From the NCBI GenBank assembly GCA_021805545.1, contig JAJZFB010000055.1, positions 1 to 56,312 of the forward strand: a stretch of 56,312 bases of DNA. The letters are read 5' to 3'. The first letter of the stretch is position 1. Each line of letters starts with the position of its first letter. The DNA is from Pseudomonadota bacterium. Its GTDB lineage: Bacteria; Pseudomonadota; Alphaproteobacteria; Acetobacterales; Acetobacteraceae. The notes under the pieces were generated by a model. It had not been told where the DNA came from, did not search any database, and saw nothing but the letters and a program-made list of their open reading frames with translations. Below are positions 1 to 8,859 of this stretch, piece by piece. The position numbers and the translations under genes are program-made.

Positions 1-714
1 CAGCTATGGGAACGCTTGGCGGCGGGGCCAGGTTTTGGCAGCGCCATGCCAGACACGCCACTGGACTGGATGTGGGGCAAGGGGCTGGAACTGGGCACTG
101 AGCTGGCCATGACTGGCCTGACCCACGCCCTGCGGCTGTTCAACCCCAGCCAGCTCAATCCGCTGGGGCAGAATCCACTGGCGCCACTCCTGAATGAGGT
201 GCTGGACGTGGAGGCGCTGCGCATGCCCGGGGCGCCACGGCTATACGTGGGCGCCACCGATGTGGAATCGGGCGAGGCGAGAATTTTCACCAACCACGAG
301 ATCGGCGTGCGGCATTTGCTGGCTTCGGCCTGCATTCCGATGATGTTTCCCACCGTGGAGATAAACGGGCGGCATTACTGGGATGGCGGCTATAGCTGCA
401 ACCCGCCATTGGCCCCGGTGCTGCGCCCAAGGCCGGACCATGTGATTTTGGTGCGGGCCCAGCCGCGCCAGCGTAAAGGCGTGCCCAGCAGCACGGTGGA
501 TATTGTGCACAGGCTGCACGAGCTGGCCTTCCAGGCCCCGCTGGAAGCCGAGCTTTCGCTCCTGCCCCGCCAGACCAGGCTGACCGATATTTCCGCCGAT
601 GCGGCGCTGGCGCACCGGCCCTTATCGTCCAAGACCAACACGGAAAAGGGTTTCCTCGATGATCTGTTCGCGGCTGGGCGGGCAGAGGCAGAGGCTGCCC
701 TGCAGCTTGCATGA
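1..714 (+). CDS. Patatin-like phospholipase, 3' part (5' end outside window)
   Basis: The frame is open from the first base, so this is the C-terminal part of a longer protein; the internal TTG at 16 is not a credible start. Patatin-family enzymes are serine acyl hydrolases with a Ser-Asp dyad. The GxSxG nucleophile would lie upstream and is not visible. What is visible is the region leading to the catalytic Asp: a helix rich in Ala, Cys and Pro, a short strand, then the Asp-Gly-Gly triad (encoded near 382) followed by a Pro-rich loop typical of bacterial patatins. The stop overlaps the start of the histidine kinase by 4 bp (ATGA), implying co-transcription. Acts on phospholipid or other acyl esters; the exact substrate is unknown. 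Confidence 0.85.
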   Translation, partial: QLWERLAAGPGFGSAMPDTPLDWMWGKGLELGTELAMTGLTHALRLFNPSQLNPLGQNPLAPLLNEVLDVEALRMPGAPRLYVGATDVESGEARIFTNHEIGVRHLLASACIPMMFPTVEINGRHYWDGGYSCNPPLAPVLRPRPDHVILVRAQPRQRKGVPSSTVDIVHRLHELAFQAPLEAELSLLPRQTRLTDISADAALAHRPLSSKTNTEKGFLDDLFAAGRAEAEAALQLA

Positions 715-2123
715 ACCCCGGCCGCCGCAAACGGCAACGCTTCGAACTCTTTGGCGATTCGCTGTCGGGGCGCGTGCTATGGGTAACCGTTGCGGTAATT
801 CTGGGCATTGAGCTGATGGTGCTGCTGCCGGGCCTGGGCAGGCTGCGCAATGACTGGATGTGGGAGCGCATCCACAAGGCGGAGCTGCTTATCTATGTGC
901 CCGTGGCAACCGGTACGCCGGTGGATCCGGCGCTATACGGGCAAATGCTGAAAAATGCGGGCGTTTACAGCATAAATTACGCGGCGCCAGGCCAGCCCCC
1001 GTTGCGGCTGCAAAGCCCGGCGGCGCTGGCGCGGCCGGTGCAGACTATTGATATAGACGCAGAAGGCATTGGCTACGGCACCTGGCGGGCCTTGCTGCGC
1101 ATTGCCGGGCGCGGCGTGCCGGTGGTGGATATACGCGCCCCCGCCACTCTGCCGCCGGGCACAACCATAGAGGTGCAGGCCAATACCGGACCATTAACCC
1201 AGGAGTTGCGCAACAATGCGGCGCATGTGCTGACGCTGACCGTGATTGTCGCGCTTGTTACCGGGCTTCTGGTCTTCGCGGTGCTGGACCGGCTGCTGGT
1301 GCGGCCGATGCGGGTGATTACCACCTCCATCATTAATTTCCGCGAGGACCCGGAGCAGGATGATGCCTCGGACCTGGCCTGGCTGGCGGCGCGGCCGGAG
1401 GATGATATTTCCACCGCGGCGCGCGAGCTAAAAATTATGCAGGATGAGATGCGCGCCGCGCTATGGCGCAATGCGCGCCTGGCCGCCGTGGGAACCGCAG
1501 TGGCCAAGATCAGCCATGATTTGCGCAACATTCTTTCCACCGCCCTGCTGGTGGCGGACCGCCTGCAAAGCGTGGATGACCCGACCGTGCAGCGCGCCAC
1601 ACGCACCTTTATTCCCGCTGTGGAACGCGCGGCGCAACTGGTAACGCGCACGGTGGATTTTGCCCGCGAGGGGCCGCCACCCATTACCCGTACCGCCGTG
1701 GCACTGCACGAGGTGGCGGAAGAAGCGATATCGGTGGTGCGGCCGCTGGACCCGGATGTGCGCTTTGCCAACGCGATACCCAAGGAACTGGTGCTGCCGC
1801 TGGACCGCGCGCAGATTTACCGCGTGCTGGTGAATTTGATGAAAAACGCGGCGGAAGCCGGAGCCAAGACCATAAGGCTGTATACGGACCGCGAAAACGC
1901 GGTAACGCAGCTGCGCGTGGCCGATAACGGGCCAGGCCTGCCGCTGCGCGTGCAGGATAATTTGTTCAAACCCTTTACCAGCTCGGGCCGTTATGGCGGC
2001 ACGGGGCTGGGGCTGGCCATTGCACGCGACCTGGTGCGCGCCCATGGCGGAGATTTGGTGCTGGAACAGACCGGGCCGCGCGGAACGGTGTTTTGCATGG
2101 ACCTGCCCGCCACCGACACATAA
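711..2123 (+). CDS. Membrane-bound sensor histidine kinase
   Basis: 470 aa. Two hydrophobic helices (about residues 22-42 and 172-193) bracket a periplasmic sensor segment, followed by a HAMP-like linker. The H-box KISHDLRN places the phospho-accepting His at residue 269. The C-terminal ATPase domain shows the N-box (LVNLMKNAAEAG, about 373-384), the G1 box DNGPGLP (about 405) and the G2 box GTGLGLAIARDL. The protein should autophosphorylate and pass phosphate to a response regulator, but none is encoded next to it, so it is an orphan kinase here. The ATG overlaps the patatin stop by 4 bp, so signalling and lipid hydrolysis may be co-expressed. Signal and partner are unknown. Confidence 0.93.
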   Translation: MNPGRRKRQRFELFGDSLSGRVLWVTVAVILGIELMVLLPGLGRLRNDWMWERIHKAELLIYVPVATGTPVDPALYGQMLKNAGVYSINYAAPGQPPLRLQSPAALARPVQTIDIDAEGIGYGTWRALLRIAGRGVPVVDIRAPATLPPGTTIEVQANTGPLTQELRNNAAHVLTLTVIVALVTGLLVFAVLDRLLVRPMRVITTSIINFREDPEQDDASDLAWLAARPEDDISTAARELKIMQDEMRAALWRNARLAAVGTAVAKISHDLRNILSTALLVADRLQSVDDPTVQRATRTFIPAVERAAQLVTRTVDFAREGPPPITRTAVALHEVAEEAISVVRPLDPDVRFANAIPKELVLPLDRAQIYRVLVNLMKNAAEAGAKTIRLYTDRENAVTQLRVADNGPGLPLRVQDNLFKPFTSSGRYGGTGLGLAIARDLVRAHGGDLVLEQTGPRGTVFCMDLPATDT

Positions 2124-2274
2124 CCCTACAAATAAACTAGATAAATTGCGGTTTCACTTTGCCGTAAATGCCGCTGGCAGGCAAAAATTTTTCGTGGGAG
2201 CGGTGGTGGAAAGCAGAAATTCTTTATTTTTTCCACCGCATTGCATCGCTGGAAAAAAACCTATTCTTGGTAGC

Positions 2275-2835
2275 ATGATTCCCTTGGCGCTGAACCCGGA
2301 AAAATTGCCGATTGGCCTGGCTGGCGCCGGCGTGGCCGGGGCGCGCCGGCTAGCCGCCTTGCGCGCCGGCGGTGTTGAGCCTGTGCTGTTTACCCACGAT
2401 GCCGCCCTGGCGGCGCAGGCCACGGCCCTGCCCTTGCCGCCGGATACCGCGGCACTGGCCAGGCTGCGGGTTCTGTACATTGCCGGGCTGGAGGCAGCGG
2501 ATTACGTGCCTCTGGCCGAAGCCGCCCGCGCCGCGCGCGTGCTGGTGAATGTGGAGGATGTGCCCGCTTTATGCGACTTCCACGCCATGGCGGAGGTAAG
2601 GCGCGGCGATTTGCTGCTGACCGTTTCCACCGGCGGCGCGGCGCCCGGGCTGGCCGGGGTAATCCGCCAGGCGCTGGAGCGCTGCTTCGCCCCGGAATGG
2701 GCCGGGCGCGTGGCCGAGCTGGCCGATTTGCGCCGCGCCTGGCGCGCGGAAGGCGTGCCCATGGCCGAGGCGGCACGGCGGATTGCGGTGCTGGCGCGCG
2801 AGCGCTGTTGGCTCTCCTGCCCGGCCAGCGAGTAA
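2275..2835 (+). CDS. Siroheme synthase N-terminal domain (precorrin-2 dehydrogenase / sirohydrochlorin ferrochelatase)
   Basis: 186 aa. The N-terminus has a Rossmann NAD-binding motif (GLAGAGVAGARRLAALRAGG) followed by the siroheme-synthase core with VNVEDVPALCDF, LLLTVSTGGAAPGLAG and a C-terminal dimerisation/helical part. The family (Met8p, CysG N-domain) oxidises precorrin-2 and inserts iron to make siroheme, the cofactor of sulfite reductase. It lacks the uroporphyrinogen methyltransferase domain of full CysG, which must be supplied elsewhere. The longer open frame from 1993 overlaps the kinase; the ATG at 2275 begins directly before the Rossmann fold and is preferred. cysH starts 38 bp after the stop, consistent with a sulfate-assimilation operon. 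Confidence 0.88.
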   Translation: MIPLALNPEKLPIGLAGAGVAGARRLAALRAGGVEPVLFTHDAALAAQATALPLPPDTAALARLRVLYIAGLEAADYVPLAEAARAARVLVNVEDVPALCDFHAMAEVRRGDLLLTVSTGGAAPGLAGVIRQALERCFAPEWAGRVAELADLRRAWRAEGVPMAEAARRIAVLARERCWLSCPASE

Positions 2836-2873
2836 GGATCAGGTTTTTGTCTTCGTCTCAGGACACCCAGATT

Positions 2874-3584
2874 ATGTTTGATAATGTCACCCCACCCGCC
2901 GCAGAAGCCATTCTGGCAGATGCCATCAAGCGGGATTTCGAGGGAAAAATCGCGCTGGTTTCATCGTTCGGTGCGGAATCCGCCATTTTGCTGCACATGG
3001 TATCGCGGATTGACCGCAGCCTGCCGGTGATTTTTTTAGAGACGGGCAAACTATTCCCTGAAACGCTTGCCTATCGCGATGCGCTGGTGAAGCAGCTTGG
3101 GCTGACGGATGTGCGCTCGATCAAGCCTTCTGGCGCGCAGCTTGCGGCTTACGACCCGGATGGGCGGCTATGGCAGAAAGATACTGATTTGTGCTGCGCC
3201 ATACGCAAAACCAACCCGCTGGATGACGCGCTGACCGGGTTTACCGCCTGGATTACCGGGCGCAAGCGCAGCCAATCTCCCACACGGGCCAATATGCAGC
3301 CGGTGGAAATGGGGCCGGATGGACGCATTACCGTCAACCCGCTGGCCTTTTGGAGCGATGAGCAGCTTGAGGCGTATTTTGAAACACATGATCTGCCGCG
3401 CCACCCGCTGCAGACGGAGGGTTATACCTCCATCGGCTGCGCCGTATGCACCGCCAAGCCGCTGGCAGGGCAGGATAAACGCTCAGGCCGCTGGGCCGGG
3501 CAGGGCAAGACGGAATGCGGCATCCACATGCCCCGCGCCATGACACAGCCGGACTGGCCGGAATCACTCAGTTTCGAGGTTTGA
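2874..3584 (+). CDS. cysH: Assimilatory APS/PAPS reductase with [4Fe-4S] cluster
   Basis: 236 aa. Reduces adenylyl sulfate (or PAPS) to sulfite using thioredoxin. The PP-loop is visible near the start (SSFGAESA, about residues 25-32). Two Cys pairs, C107-C108 (DLCCAIRK) and C189/C192 (GCAVC), form the CC...CxxC set that ligates a [4Fe-4S] cluster; this marks the APS-using branch rather than the enterobacterial PAPS type. The catalytic Cys is C215 in the ECGIH motif near the C-terminus. The ATG at 2874 is chosen because upstream sequence lies in the preceding gene. It pairs with the siroheme gene immediately upstream, whose product serves the next enzyme of the pathway, sulfite reductase. Confidence 0.93.
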   Translation: MFDNVTPPAAEAILADAIKRDFEGKIALVSSFGAESAILLHMVSRIDRSLPVIFLETGKLFPETLAYRDALVKQLGLTDVRSIKPSGAQLAAYDPDGRLWQKDTDLCCAIRKTNPLDDALTGFTAWITGRKRSQSPTRANMQPVEMGPDGRITVNPLAFWSDEQLEAYFETHDLPRHPLQTEGYTSIGCAVCTAKPLAGQDKRSGRWAGQGKTECGIHMPRAMTQPDWPESLSFEV

Positions 3585-3679
3585 GGCAGAGCTGGTTCAA
3601 CAGCCAGGGCCATCCGCCTCTCAGCGTGGTGCAAGGCGCTTATGCTTGGCGCGTGGCCGCCCCGACAGCCCCCCGCGCG

Positions 3680-3726
3680 ATACCAACGGCCATAAAGAAT
3701 GAGTCATCCTTTATAGCCGTTGGTAT
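3680..3726. repeat. Intergenic palindrome, family ATACCAACGG, copy 1
   Basis: Inverted repeat with arms 3680-3699 and 3707-3726, 18 of 20 positions complementary, around a 7-nt loop. It sits between the convergent 3' ends of cysH and the MFS gene, and the right arm touches the MFS stop codon (3726-3728). The outer motif ATACCAACGG is shared with palindromes at 44.0 and 52.1 kb. A bidirectional terminator role fits here; a REP-like element is the alternative. Confidence 0.8.
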
Positions 3727-5159
3727 TATTCGGCTTCGCCCGCCCGGTGCCCGCTAATGGCCGCGCCCGCGTTACGGGGTAAACGGGCGCAGAAGGGACT
3801 GGCGAGCAGGCCGATGGCGCTGACGGCGATGAAGGCCATGGCATAATCGGGCTTGGCGGGAATGAGGTGATGGCGCAACGTTGTTGAAATATCCAGCGCG
3901 GTGGCGCCGGCGACAATGCCCATGGTGAGTGAAAGCTGCTGGATGGTGGAATAAAGGCTGGTGGCGGCGGACATTCGCGGGCGGGGAATATCGCCATAGG
4001 CAATGACGTTGAGCGCGGTGAATTGCAGCGAGCGCAGGAAGCCGCCGATGAAGAGGATGAGATTCATGACCAGGCTGGGCCAATTTGGCTCGAAACTGGC
4101 GCACAGGCTCATGGCCAGGGCGGCGATGGCGCCATTCCAGATGAGGACGTTGCGGAAGCCATAGCGGGCGAGCAATGGCGGAGCGCAAGGCTTCATGAAA
4201 ATGGCGCCCGCGGCGGCGGTGAAGGTGATGAGGCCCGATTTGAGCGGGGTGAAACCAAAATCGAGCTGCAGCATGAGCGGCAGCAGGAAGGGCATGGCGC
4301 CAACGGCCACGCGGAACAGCGATCCGGCGAGGGCTGGGACGGCGAAGCTGGGAATTTTGAAGAGGGTGAGGTCCAGCACCGGTTGCGGGTGGCGCTTGGC
4401 GTGCCGCCAATACATGGCACAAGCCGCCAGTCCGGCGGCATAGGCGGCGGCAGTCCAGCCTAAAGGCACGAGATGGCGGCCCGTGGTCTCGAACCCGGCC
4501 ATCAGCAAGGCCATGGCGCAGCCGGATAAGGTGACACCCACCGAATCGAATCTGCCGCCCCTGCCCTCTTCCTGCGTGTTGGGGATGAACATGGTGACGG
4601 CGAACACGCCGATGATGCCAACGGGCACGTTGATGTCGAACACCCAGCGCCAGGAGGCGAAGGAGATGATGAAACCGCCAAGCGGCGGGCCGATGACAGG
4701 ACCAAGCAAGGCCGGAACGGTGAGCCAGGACATGGCGGAGACCATTTGCCGCTGCGAGATGGAGCGCATGAGCACCAGGCGGCCAACCGGGACCATCATG
4801 GCGCCGCCCATGCCTTGCAGCATGCGCGCCGCTACCAGCAAGGCGAGATTGGGGGCCAGGCCGCAGGCGATGGAGCCAAGGGTGAAAATGACGATGGCGG
4901 CGCGGAATACATCGCGGGCGCCGAAACGGTCCGCCATCCAGCCGGAGGCCGGAATGAAGATGGCAAGCGAAATGAGGTAGGAGGTGAGCGCCACGCTCAT
5001 ATACAGCGGCGGCTGGTGGAAGCTGCGCGCCATGGATGGCAGGGCCGTGGCGATGATGGTGGAGTCAAGCGACTGCATGAACAGCGCCGAGGCGACGATG
5101 AGCGCCATGGTGCGCATGCGCTCGTCGCTGATGGCTGGCTCGGTTTCAGTATGCGCCAT
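3726..5159 (-). CDS. DHA2-family MFS exporter (EmrB/QacA type)
   Basis: 477 aa integral membrane protein with many hydrophobic segments spread over its length, consistent with the 14-helix DHA2 drug:H+ antiporters. The N-terminal half carries the DHA signature LDSTIIATALPSMA, the loop 2-3 motif GWMADRFGARDVFR, and motif C (GPVIGPPLGG), which marks antiporters. Likely exports a hydrophobic or toxic compound; substrate unknown. The start is taken at ATG 5159, just after the upstream gene's TGA; an in-frame TTG at 5165 would add two residues. It is the last gene of the minus-strand string coming from DUF971, and its stop codon lies in a palindrome. Confidence 0.9.
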   Translation of the reverse strand: MAHTETEPAISDERMRTMALIVASALFMQSLDSTIIATALPSMARSFHQPPLYMSVALTSYLISLAIFIPASGWMADRFGARDVFRAAIVIFTLGSIACGLAPNLALLVAARMLQGMGGAMMVPVGRLVLMRSISQRQMVSAMSWLTVPALLGPVIGPPLGGFIISFASWRWVFDINVPVGIIGVFAVTMFIPNTQEEGRGGRFDSVGVTLSGCAMALLMAGFETTGRHLVPLGWTAAAYAAGLAACAMYWRHAKRHPQPVLDLTLFKIPSFAVPALAGSLFRVAVGAMPFLLPLMLQLDFGFTPLKSGLITFTAAAGAIFMKPCAPPLLARYGFRNVLIWNGAIAALAMSLCASFEPNWPSLVMNLILFIGGFLRSLQFTALNVIAYGDIPRPRMSAATSLYSTIQQLSLTMGIVAGATALDISTTLRHHLIPAKPDYAMAFIAVSAIGLLASPFCARLPRNAGAAISGHRAGEAE

Positions 5160-5161
5160 GC

Positions 5162-5497
5162 TCAATCCCGGCTCAGCCCCTCATCCTCCAGCAGGCGCAA
5201 ATAGCGCCGCCATCTTATGCTCTGTTCGCGGCCAAGCTCGGCCAAGAAATCCCAGGAATAGATGCCTGTGTCAAAACCGTCGGAAAAATACAGGCGCAGG
5301 GCGTATTTGCCCACCGGCGCGGCGGCCAGAAGCGAGACGCAGCGCTTGCCCGCCACAAGCACACGCTGCTGGCCAGGGGTTTGCGGCGGCTGAACGCGCA
5401 GGAATTCCGCTGGCAGGGCAAGGTTAGTGCCGTCCTCGTAGCTCAGTTCCAGCCTATGGGCGCCGTGGCGGATGCGTATGCCTGACGGGCTGCTCAC
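5162..5497 (-). CDS. DUF971 (gamma-butyrobetaine hydroxylase-like N-terminal domain) protein
   Basis: 111 aa. The hallmark segment [24 protein letters not shown] matches the DUF971/GBBH-like N-terminal domain, in which G-x-YA-[LI]-x3-[WF]-SDG-x-x-TGIY is strongly conserved (shown here only in outline). The domain is linked in other bacteria to Fe-S or metal handling, but function is not settled. Starts with GTG at 5497, overlapping the TGA of the Trm112 gene by 4 bp, so it is translationally coupled; the MFS gene follows two bases after its own TGA. Housekeeping operon member in many alphaproteobacteria. Confidence 0.85.
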   Translation of the reverse strand: MSSPSGIRIRHGAHRLELSYEDGTNLALPAEFLRVQPPQTPGQQRVLVAGKRCVSLLAAAPVGKYALRLYFSDGFDTGIYSWDFLAELGREQSIRWRRYLRLLEDEGLSRD

Positions 5498-5679
5498 GGG
5501 GGGAGCGGCCGCGCCTCTTCCACCAGCATGATGGGGATGCCATCACGTATGGGGAATGCAAGCCCCGCCTTGGCCGAAACCAGCTCGTTGCGCGCCGGAT
5601 CGTACGCCAGCGGGGCGCGGGTGAGCGGGCAGACCAGCATCTCCAGCAAACGCGGGTCGGGCTTTTGGGCGGGTTCCAT
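5494..5679 (-). CDS. Trm112 / UPF0434 family small protein
   Basis: 61 aa. The core [20 protein letters not shown] and the C-terminal [18 protein letters not shown] are the two conserved blocks of the Trm112/YcaR family. Only one Cys of the zinc-type CPxC pair is present (CPLT), as is common in bacterial members. Eukaryotic Trm112 activates methyltransferases; the bacterial role is unclear. The ATG at 5679 is chosen because the longer open frame to 5814 lies inside the Lon-domain gene. Overlaps the DUF971 start by 4 bp. Confidence 0.87.
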   Translation of the reverse strand: MEPAQKPDPRLLEMLVCPLTRAPLAYDPARNELVSAKAGLAFPIRDGIPIMLVEEARPLPP

Positions 5680-5681
5680 GC

Positions 5682-6344
5682 TCAGCTTGCTCGCGGTCCG
5701 GTTTCGCCGCCGCCGAGCGAGTCGATTTCCAGCAAGGCACGCAGGGCCCCTGCGCGGGCGGTGAAGTCGCGGGCTTCGAGCAAGGCTTGCTTTTCCTCCG
5801 CCGTGAAGGGGCAAGCCATGCAGAGGGAGGTGACGAGATTTTCATCCGGCATACCGGCTATGGCGTCCCAGTTGGCCTCGGCGCCCGCCGTGGCGAAGTA
5901 GCGGTGCAGCGCGTCGAGCAAATATTGGCGCGGAAAGGGAAGCTGCCCGGTGGCGGGGCGCAGATCGGCCGCGAATCCGGCGAGGCCGGCGGCTATACGG
6001 CGGTAACCGCGGCACATTTCAATTTCCTCCGCGATGGTGAAGCGGATGATGCCGGTAAGGGTGATGAGGTAGCGGTTATCATCGGTTTCGGCGAAGGAGG
6101 TGATGCGGCCCAGGCAGCCGATGCGGTACAGGCCGGGGCCGGTTTCGCCCCGCGCCAGGCGCTTATCGGGCTGCACCATGCCGAAATAACGCCCCTGCCC
6201 CAGCGCATCCTCGACCATGGCGAGGTAGCGCGGCTCGAAGATGGTGAGCGGTAAATGCCCGCCGGGCAGCAGCAGCGCGCCGCTGAGCGGAAATACCGGG
6301 AATTGCTCCGGCAGATCTTCCAGCATTGGCAAGGCGGCGGGCAT
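5682..6344 (-). CDS. Lon N-terminal (LON substrate-binding) domain protein
   Basis: 220 aa, consisting of a LON substrate-binding domain: [26 protein letters not shown] is the classic first strand-loop, and the second half carries the helical LAGF...LLDALHRYF part. No AAA+ or protease domain follows, so this is the stand-alone family, not Lon itself. Likely recognises damaged or unfolded protein. It begins two bases after the CnoX-like stop and ends two bases before the Trm112 start, a tightly packed minus-strand operon. Confidence 0.9.
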   Translation of the reverse strand: MPAALPMLEDLPEQFPVFPLSGALLLPGGHLPLTIFEPRYLAMVEDALGQGRYFGMVQPDKRLARGETGPGLYRIGCLGRITSFAETDDNRYLITLTGIIRFTIAEEIEMCRGYRRIAAGLAGFAADLRPATGQLPFPRQYLLDALHRYFATAGAEANWDAIAGMPDENLVTSLCMACPFTAEEKQALLEARDFTARAGALRALLEIDSLGGGETGPRAS

Positions 6345-6346
6345 GC

Positions 6347-7282
6347 CTAGCTGAACAGCAGGGCGGAGAGTTTACGCCGCGCCGCCATGGTGGCGGGGTC
6401 GTCCATGCCCCAGGCCTCGAAGAATTTGAGGAGCTGCAGGCGGGCGGCGCCCTCGTTCCAGGCGCGGTCGCGGCGGATGATTTCCAGCAGGGCGGCGGCG
6501 GCCTCGGCGCGGGCGCCGGAGGCGTTGAGAGCCGTGGCCAGCTCGTAGCGGGCCTCGAAATCGTCTGGATTCGCGGCGAGGCGGGTTTCCAGCCCGGCCA
6601 GGGCGCCTTGAGCTTTGCGTCCCTCCTCGGCCAGGGCCAAGGCTGAGCGTGCGCCCGCGATTTCCGGGTGCCCGGCCAGTTTGGGCGGCACCTGGGCGAG
6701 AATCTGCGCGGCCTGATGCTCATCGCCCATGGCCAGAACGGCGCGGATGAAGCCGCCCCAGGCTTCCGGCTTTTCCTGGTCCTCCTGCAAGGCAGCGGCG
6801 AAATACTGGGCGGCGGCCTCGGCATTGCCTGCTTCCAGCAATTCTTTGGCCTGGGCTATGTAATCCGCCGCCGGGGGGGCGGAGCCAGCCAGTTTCAGCA
6901 GGGCTTCGACGAATCGCTTCACCTCGCTCTCGGGCAAAGCGCCGGAGAATGTATCGGCGATTTGGCCCTGCCAGAAGGCGACCACCGTGGGCACGGACTG
7001 CATGGGCAGGCCCATGCGGGAAAGCTGGGTAATGAGCTCGCGGTTCTTGTCCACGTCGATTTTGGCCAGACGGACCCGCCCGCCCTGCGCGCGCACCACT
7101 TTTTCCAGCGTGGGGGTGAGGGTTTTGCAAGGGCCGCACCATGTGGCCCAGAAATCGACCAGGACCGGCAAATTGGCGGAGGCATCGACCACTTCGGCCA
7201 TGAAATCGGCCTGGGTGACGTCCATCACGGGGTCCGCGGCCAGGGCCCCGCCATCTGCGGCAGTGGTGAATAGCGTGTTCAT
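6347..7282 (-). CDS. Thioredoxin-TPR co-chaperone (CnoX/YbbN-like)
   Basis: 311 aa. Residues about 20-130 form a thioredoxin fold with an intact WCGPC redox site (C49, C52) and the cis-Pro loop QSVPTVVAF. The remaining ~180 residues are Ala-rich helices of the TPR type (AQYFAAALQEDQEKPEAWGG and similar). CnoX/YbbN proteins protect and hand substrates to GroEL/DnaK under oxidative stress; unlike E. coli CnoX this one keeps both Cys. The frame is open upstream through the tRNA, so the ATG at 7282 is used, the first start before the fold. Heads the CnoX-LON-Trm112-DUF971-MFS string. Confidence 0.88.
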   Translation of the reverse strand: MNTLFTTAADGGALAADPVMDVTQADFMAEVVDASANLPVLVDFWATWCGPCKTLTPTLEKVVRAQGGRVRLAKIDVDKNRELITQLSRMGLPMQSVPTVVAFWQGQIADTFSGALPESEVKRFVEALLKLAGSAPPAADYIAQAKELLEAGNAEAAAQYFAAALQEDQEKPEAWGGFIRAVLAMGDEHQAAQILAQVPPKLAGHPEIAGARSALALAEEGRKAQGALAGLETRLAANPDDFEARYELATALNASGARAEAAAALLEIIRRDRAWNEGAARLQLLKFFEAWGMDDPATMAARRKLSALLFS

Positions 7283-7414
7283 CTCGGCAATCCGTATATG
7301 TGTTCCTGCCCTATATAGTATGGCGCGGCGCCATCCCAGCCCCGTGCAATTTTGTTTGTTCCACCGCTTGCAATCCACGGCGGTGCTGAGTAAACAGCCT
7401 GCACCGCGCCGTGA

Positions 7415-7489
7415 GCGGGCGTAGCTCAGGGGTAGAGCACAACCTTGCCAAGGTTGGGGTCGAGGGTTCGAATCCCTTCGCCCGCTCCA
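7415..7489 (+). tRNA. tRNA-Gly (anticodon GCC)
   Basis: Full cloverleaf read by eye: acceptor GCGGGCG (7415-7421) pairs with CGCCCGC (7479-7485), discriminator T, and encoded CCA at 7487-7489. The D-arm TAGCTCAGGGGTAGAGC, the anticodon stem CAACC/GGTTG around loop TTGCCAA, and the T-loop TTCGAAT are all present. The anticodon GCC reads GGC/GGT glycine codons. Divergent from the CnoX-like gene. Confidence 0.97.
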
Positions 7490-7794
7490 GATTTCCCAGA
7501 CAAAAAGCATAATAATTAAAAGGGCTTAGTGCCAAGAAGTTCCGAAATTGGCACAGTAACGGTTTATCGTCGCGATCGTGAACATAGCCTGAACACCAAC
7601 GATGAATCCATGCAAATCCGTGCATTTTATTCTGTAATTGTTCTTAAATAGCTTAATTGTTGATGGAGGAGCGAGACATTCCCGCGCTGACGCGCCATGT
7701 CAGATGCGAACGCATTTCCCCTTGCGGATATGGCACAAAGTGTCGCATTCGTGTGGCGCATCATCAACGGTAGGTTGTTTATGGGGCGCATCGT
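7490..7794. other. AT-richer gap between tRNA-Gly and acyltransferase
   Basis: No convincing gene. The composition is visibly more A/T-rich than the surrounding DNA. A perfect 7-bp inverted repeat (GTGCCAA 7529-7535 / TTGGCAC 7548-7554) is the only structure noted. The minus-strand open frame through it has no recognisable family. No repeat of the tRNA 3' end was found downstream of the acyltransferase. Confidence 0.5.
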
Positions 7795-8826
7795 ATGAGT
7801 AGCACGCGCATCCAATATCTGGACGGGCTGCGTGGGGTTGCGTGCCTGATGGTGGTCGCTGGGCATTACATGGACGCGCTCTCTCCGTCCTCTGTGGTTA
7901 GACCCTTCGATGATGGCGTTTTGGCGGTGGCCATCTTCTTTGTGATCTCCGGCTTCATCCTGACGGATAGCTTTGCCGTCAATATACCGGCGCAGCGCCA
8001 CCTAGCGGGCCGTTTAGTGCGCTTGCTGGTCCCGTGTGCCGTTGCATTGTTCTTGGCGTATGCCGCGTCATCCGGGCTGCATTATCTGAACCCTGATTTT
8101 CCATATTTTTCGATAAAGACTGCTGCAGTCCATGTATTTGGTTCTACAGGGGTGACTTTACTTGACCCGCCAACCTGGACCATTGGCTACGAGATTTATG
8201 GTTCATGCGCCGTGCTGGTCCTCGTGCTGATCAGAGCGCGTTCTCAATATGTCTGGATGGCGGTATGTGCTGCGTTGATCATTGTGTTTGGAGTGCGGGA
8301 GATCGGCCTTTTCGTCATCGGCCACCTCATGCGCGTCAATTGGGATAAAATTACCAGATCATCTAGGACAATTCGGTTTTCCATTGTGGTTCTAGCTGCA
8401 TATTTCCTGTTGACGGAATGCTTGAACGGCTCTGTTTTCGGGGGAAGTTTTGGGACTATAGGCACTGGACTCATCCACACCGACACGCCGCTTGATGCGC
8501 CCCATGCAATGCTCGGTGCGCTGTTGTTTTTGGCCATCGGCGCTTCCGCATCTCTTCAGGCGTTCTTTTCTCATAAGGCACCAGATTACATAGGAAAACT
8601 GTCTTTCTCCATCTATCTCATTCATTGGCCGATTATGTTCCTGCTGCATTGCGCGTCATCGTGGCCCGTGACGATTATCGCGGGAGTTGCGATGACTTTA
8701 ATGCTTTCGATCCTCTTTGAGCGCTATGTGGACAAGCCCTCAATTTCCCTTAATCGCAGAATAAAGAAAGTCCGGTTATCTGGTCGCGTTCTGAGCTTCA
8801 GCGCTCCCACAGGGGCCGCAGAATAG
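7795..8826 (+). CDS. Acyltransferase family 3 (OafA/YrhL-like) membrane protein
   Basis: 343 aa, about ten hydrophobic segments. The N-terminus IQYLDGLRGVACLMVVAGHY carries the family signature (L-D-G-L-R-G then a catalytic-type His on helix 1), and FFVISGFILT follows as in OafA-type O-acyltransferases. The family transfers acetyl or other acyl groups from cytoplasmic donors to surface polysaccharide or lipid sugars. The start lacks a strong Shine-Dalgarno. Codon use is less GC-biased than its neighbours, the gene stands alone behind a tRNA, and no polysaccharide gene is adjacent; all this suggests horizontal acquisition. Acceptor unknown. Confidence 0.85.
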   Translation: MSSTRIQYLDGLRGVACLMVVAGHYMDALSPSSVVRPFDDGVLAVAIFFVISGFILTDSFAVNIPAQRHLAGRLVRLLVPCAVALFLAYAASSGLHYLNPDFPYFSIKTAAVHVFGSTGVTLLDPPTWTIGYEIYGSCAVLVLVLIRARSQYVWMAVCAALIIVFGVREIGLFVIGHLMRVNWDKITRSSRTIRFSIVVLAAYFLLTECLNGSVFGGSFGTIGTGLIHTDTPLDAPHAMLGALLFLAIGASASLQAFFSHKAPDYIGKLSFSIYLIHWPIMFLLHCASSWPVTIIAGVAMTLMLSILFERYVDKPSISLNRRIKKVRLSGRVLSFSAPTGAAE

Positions 8827-8859
8827 ACCCAAACGCAAAAATCGCCCCGAATTCGCCCT

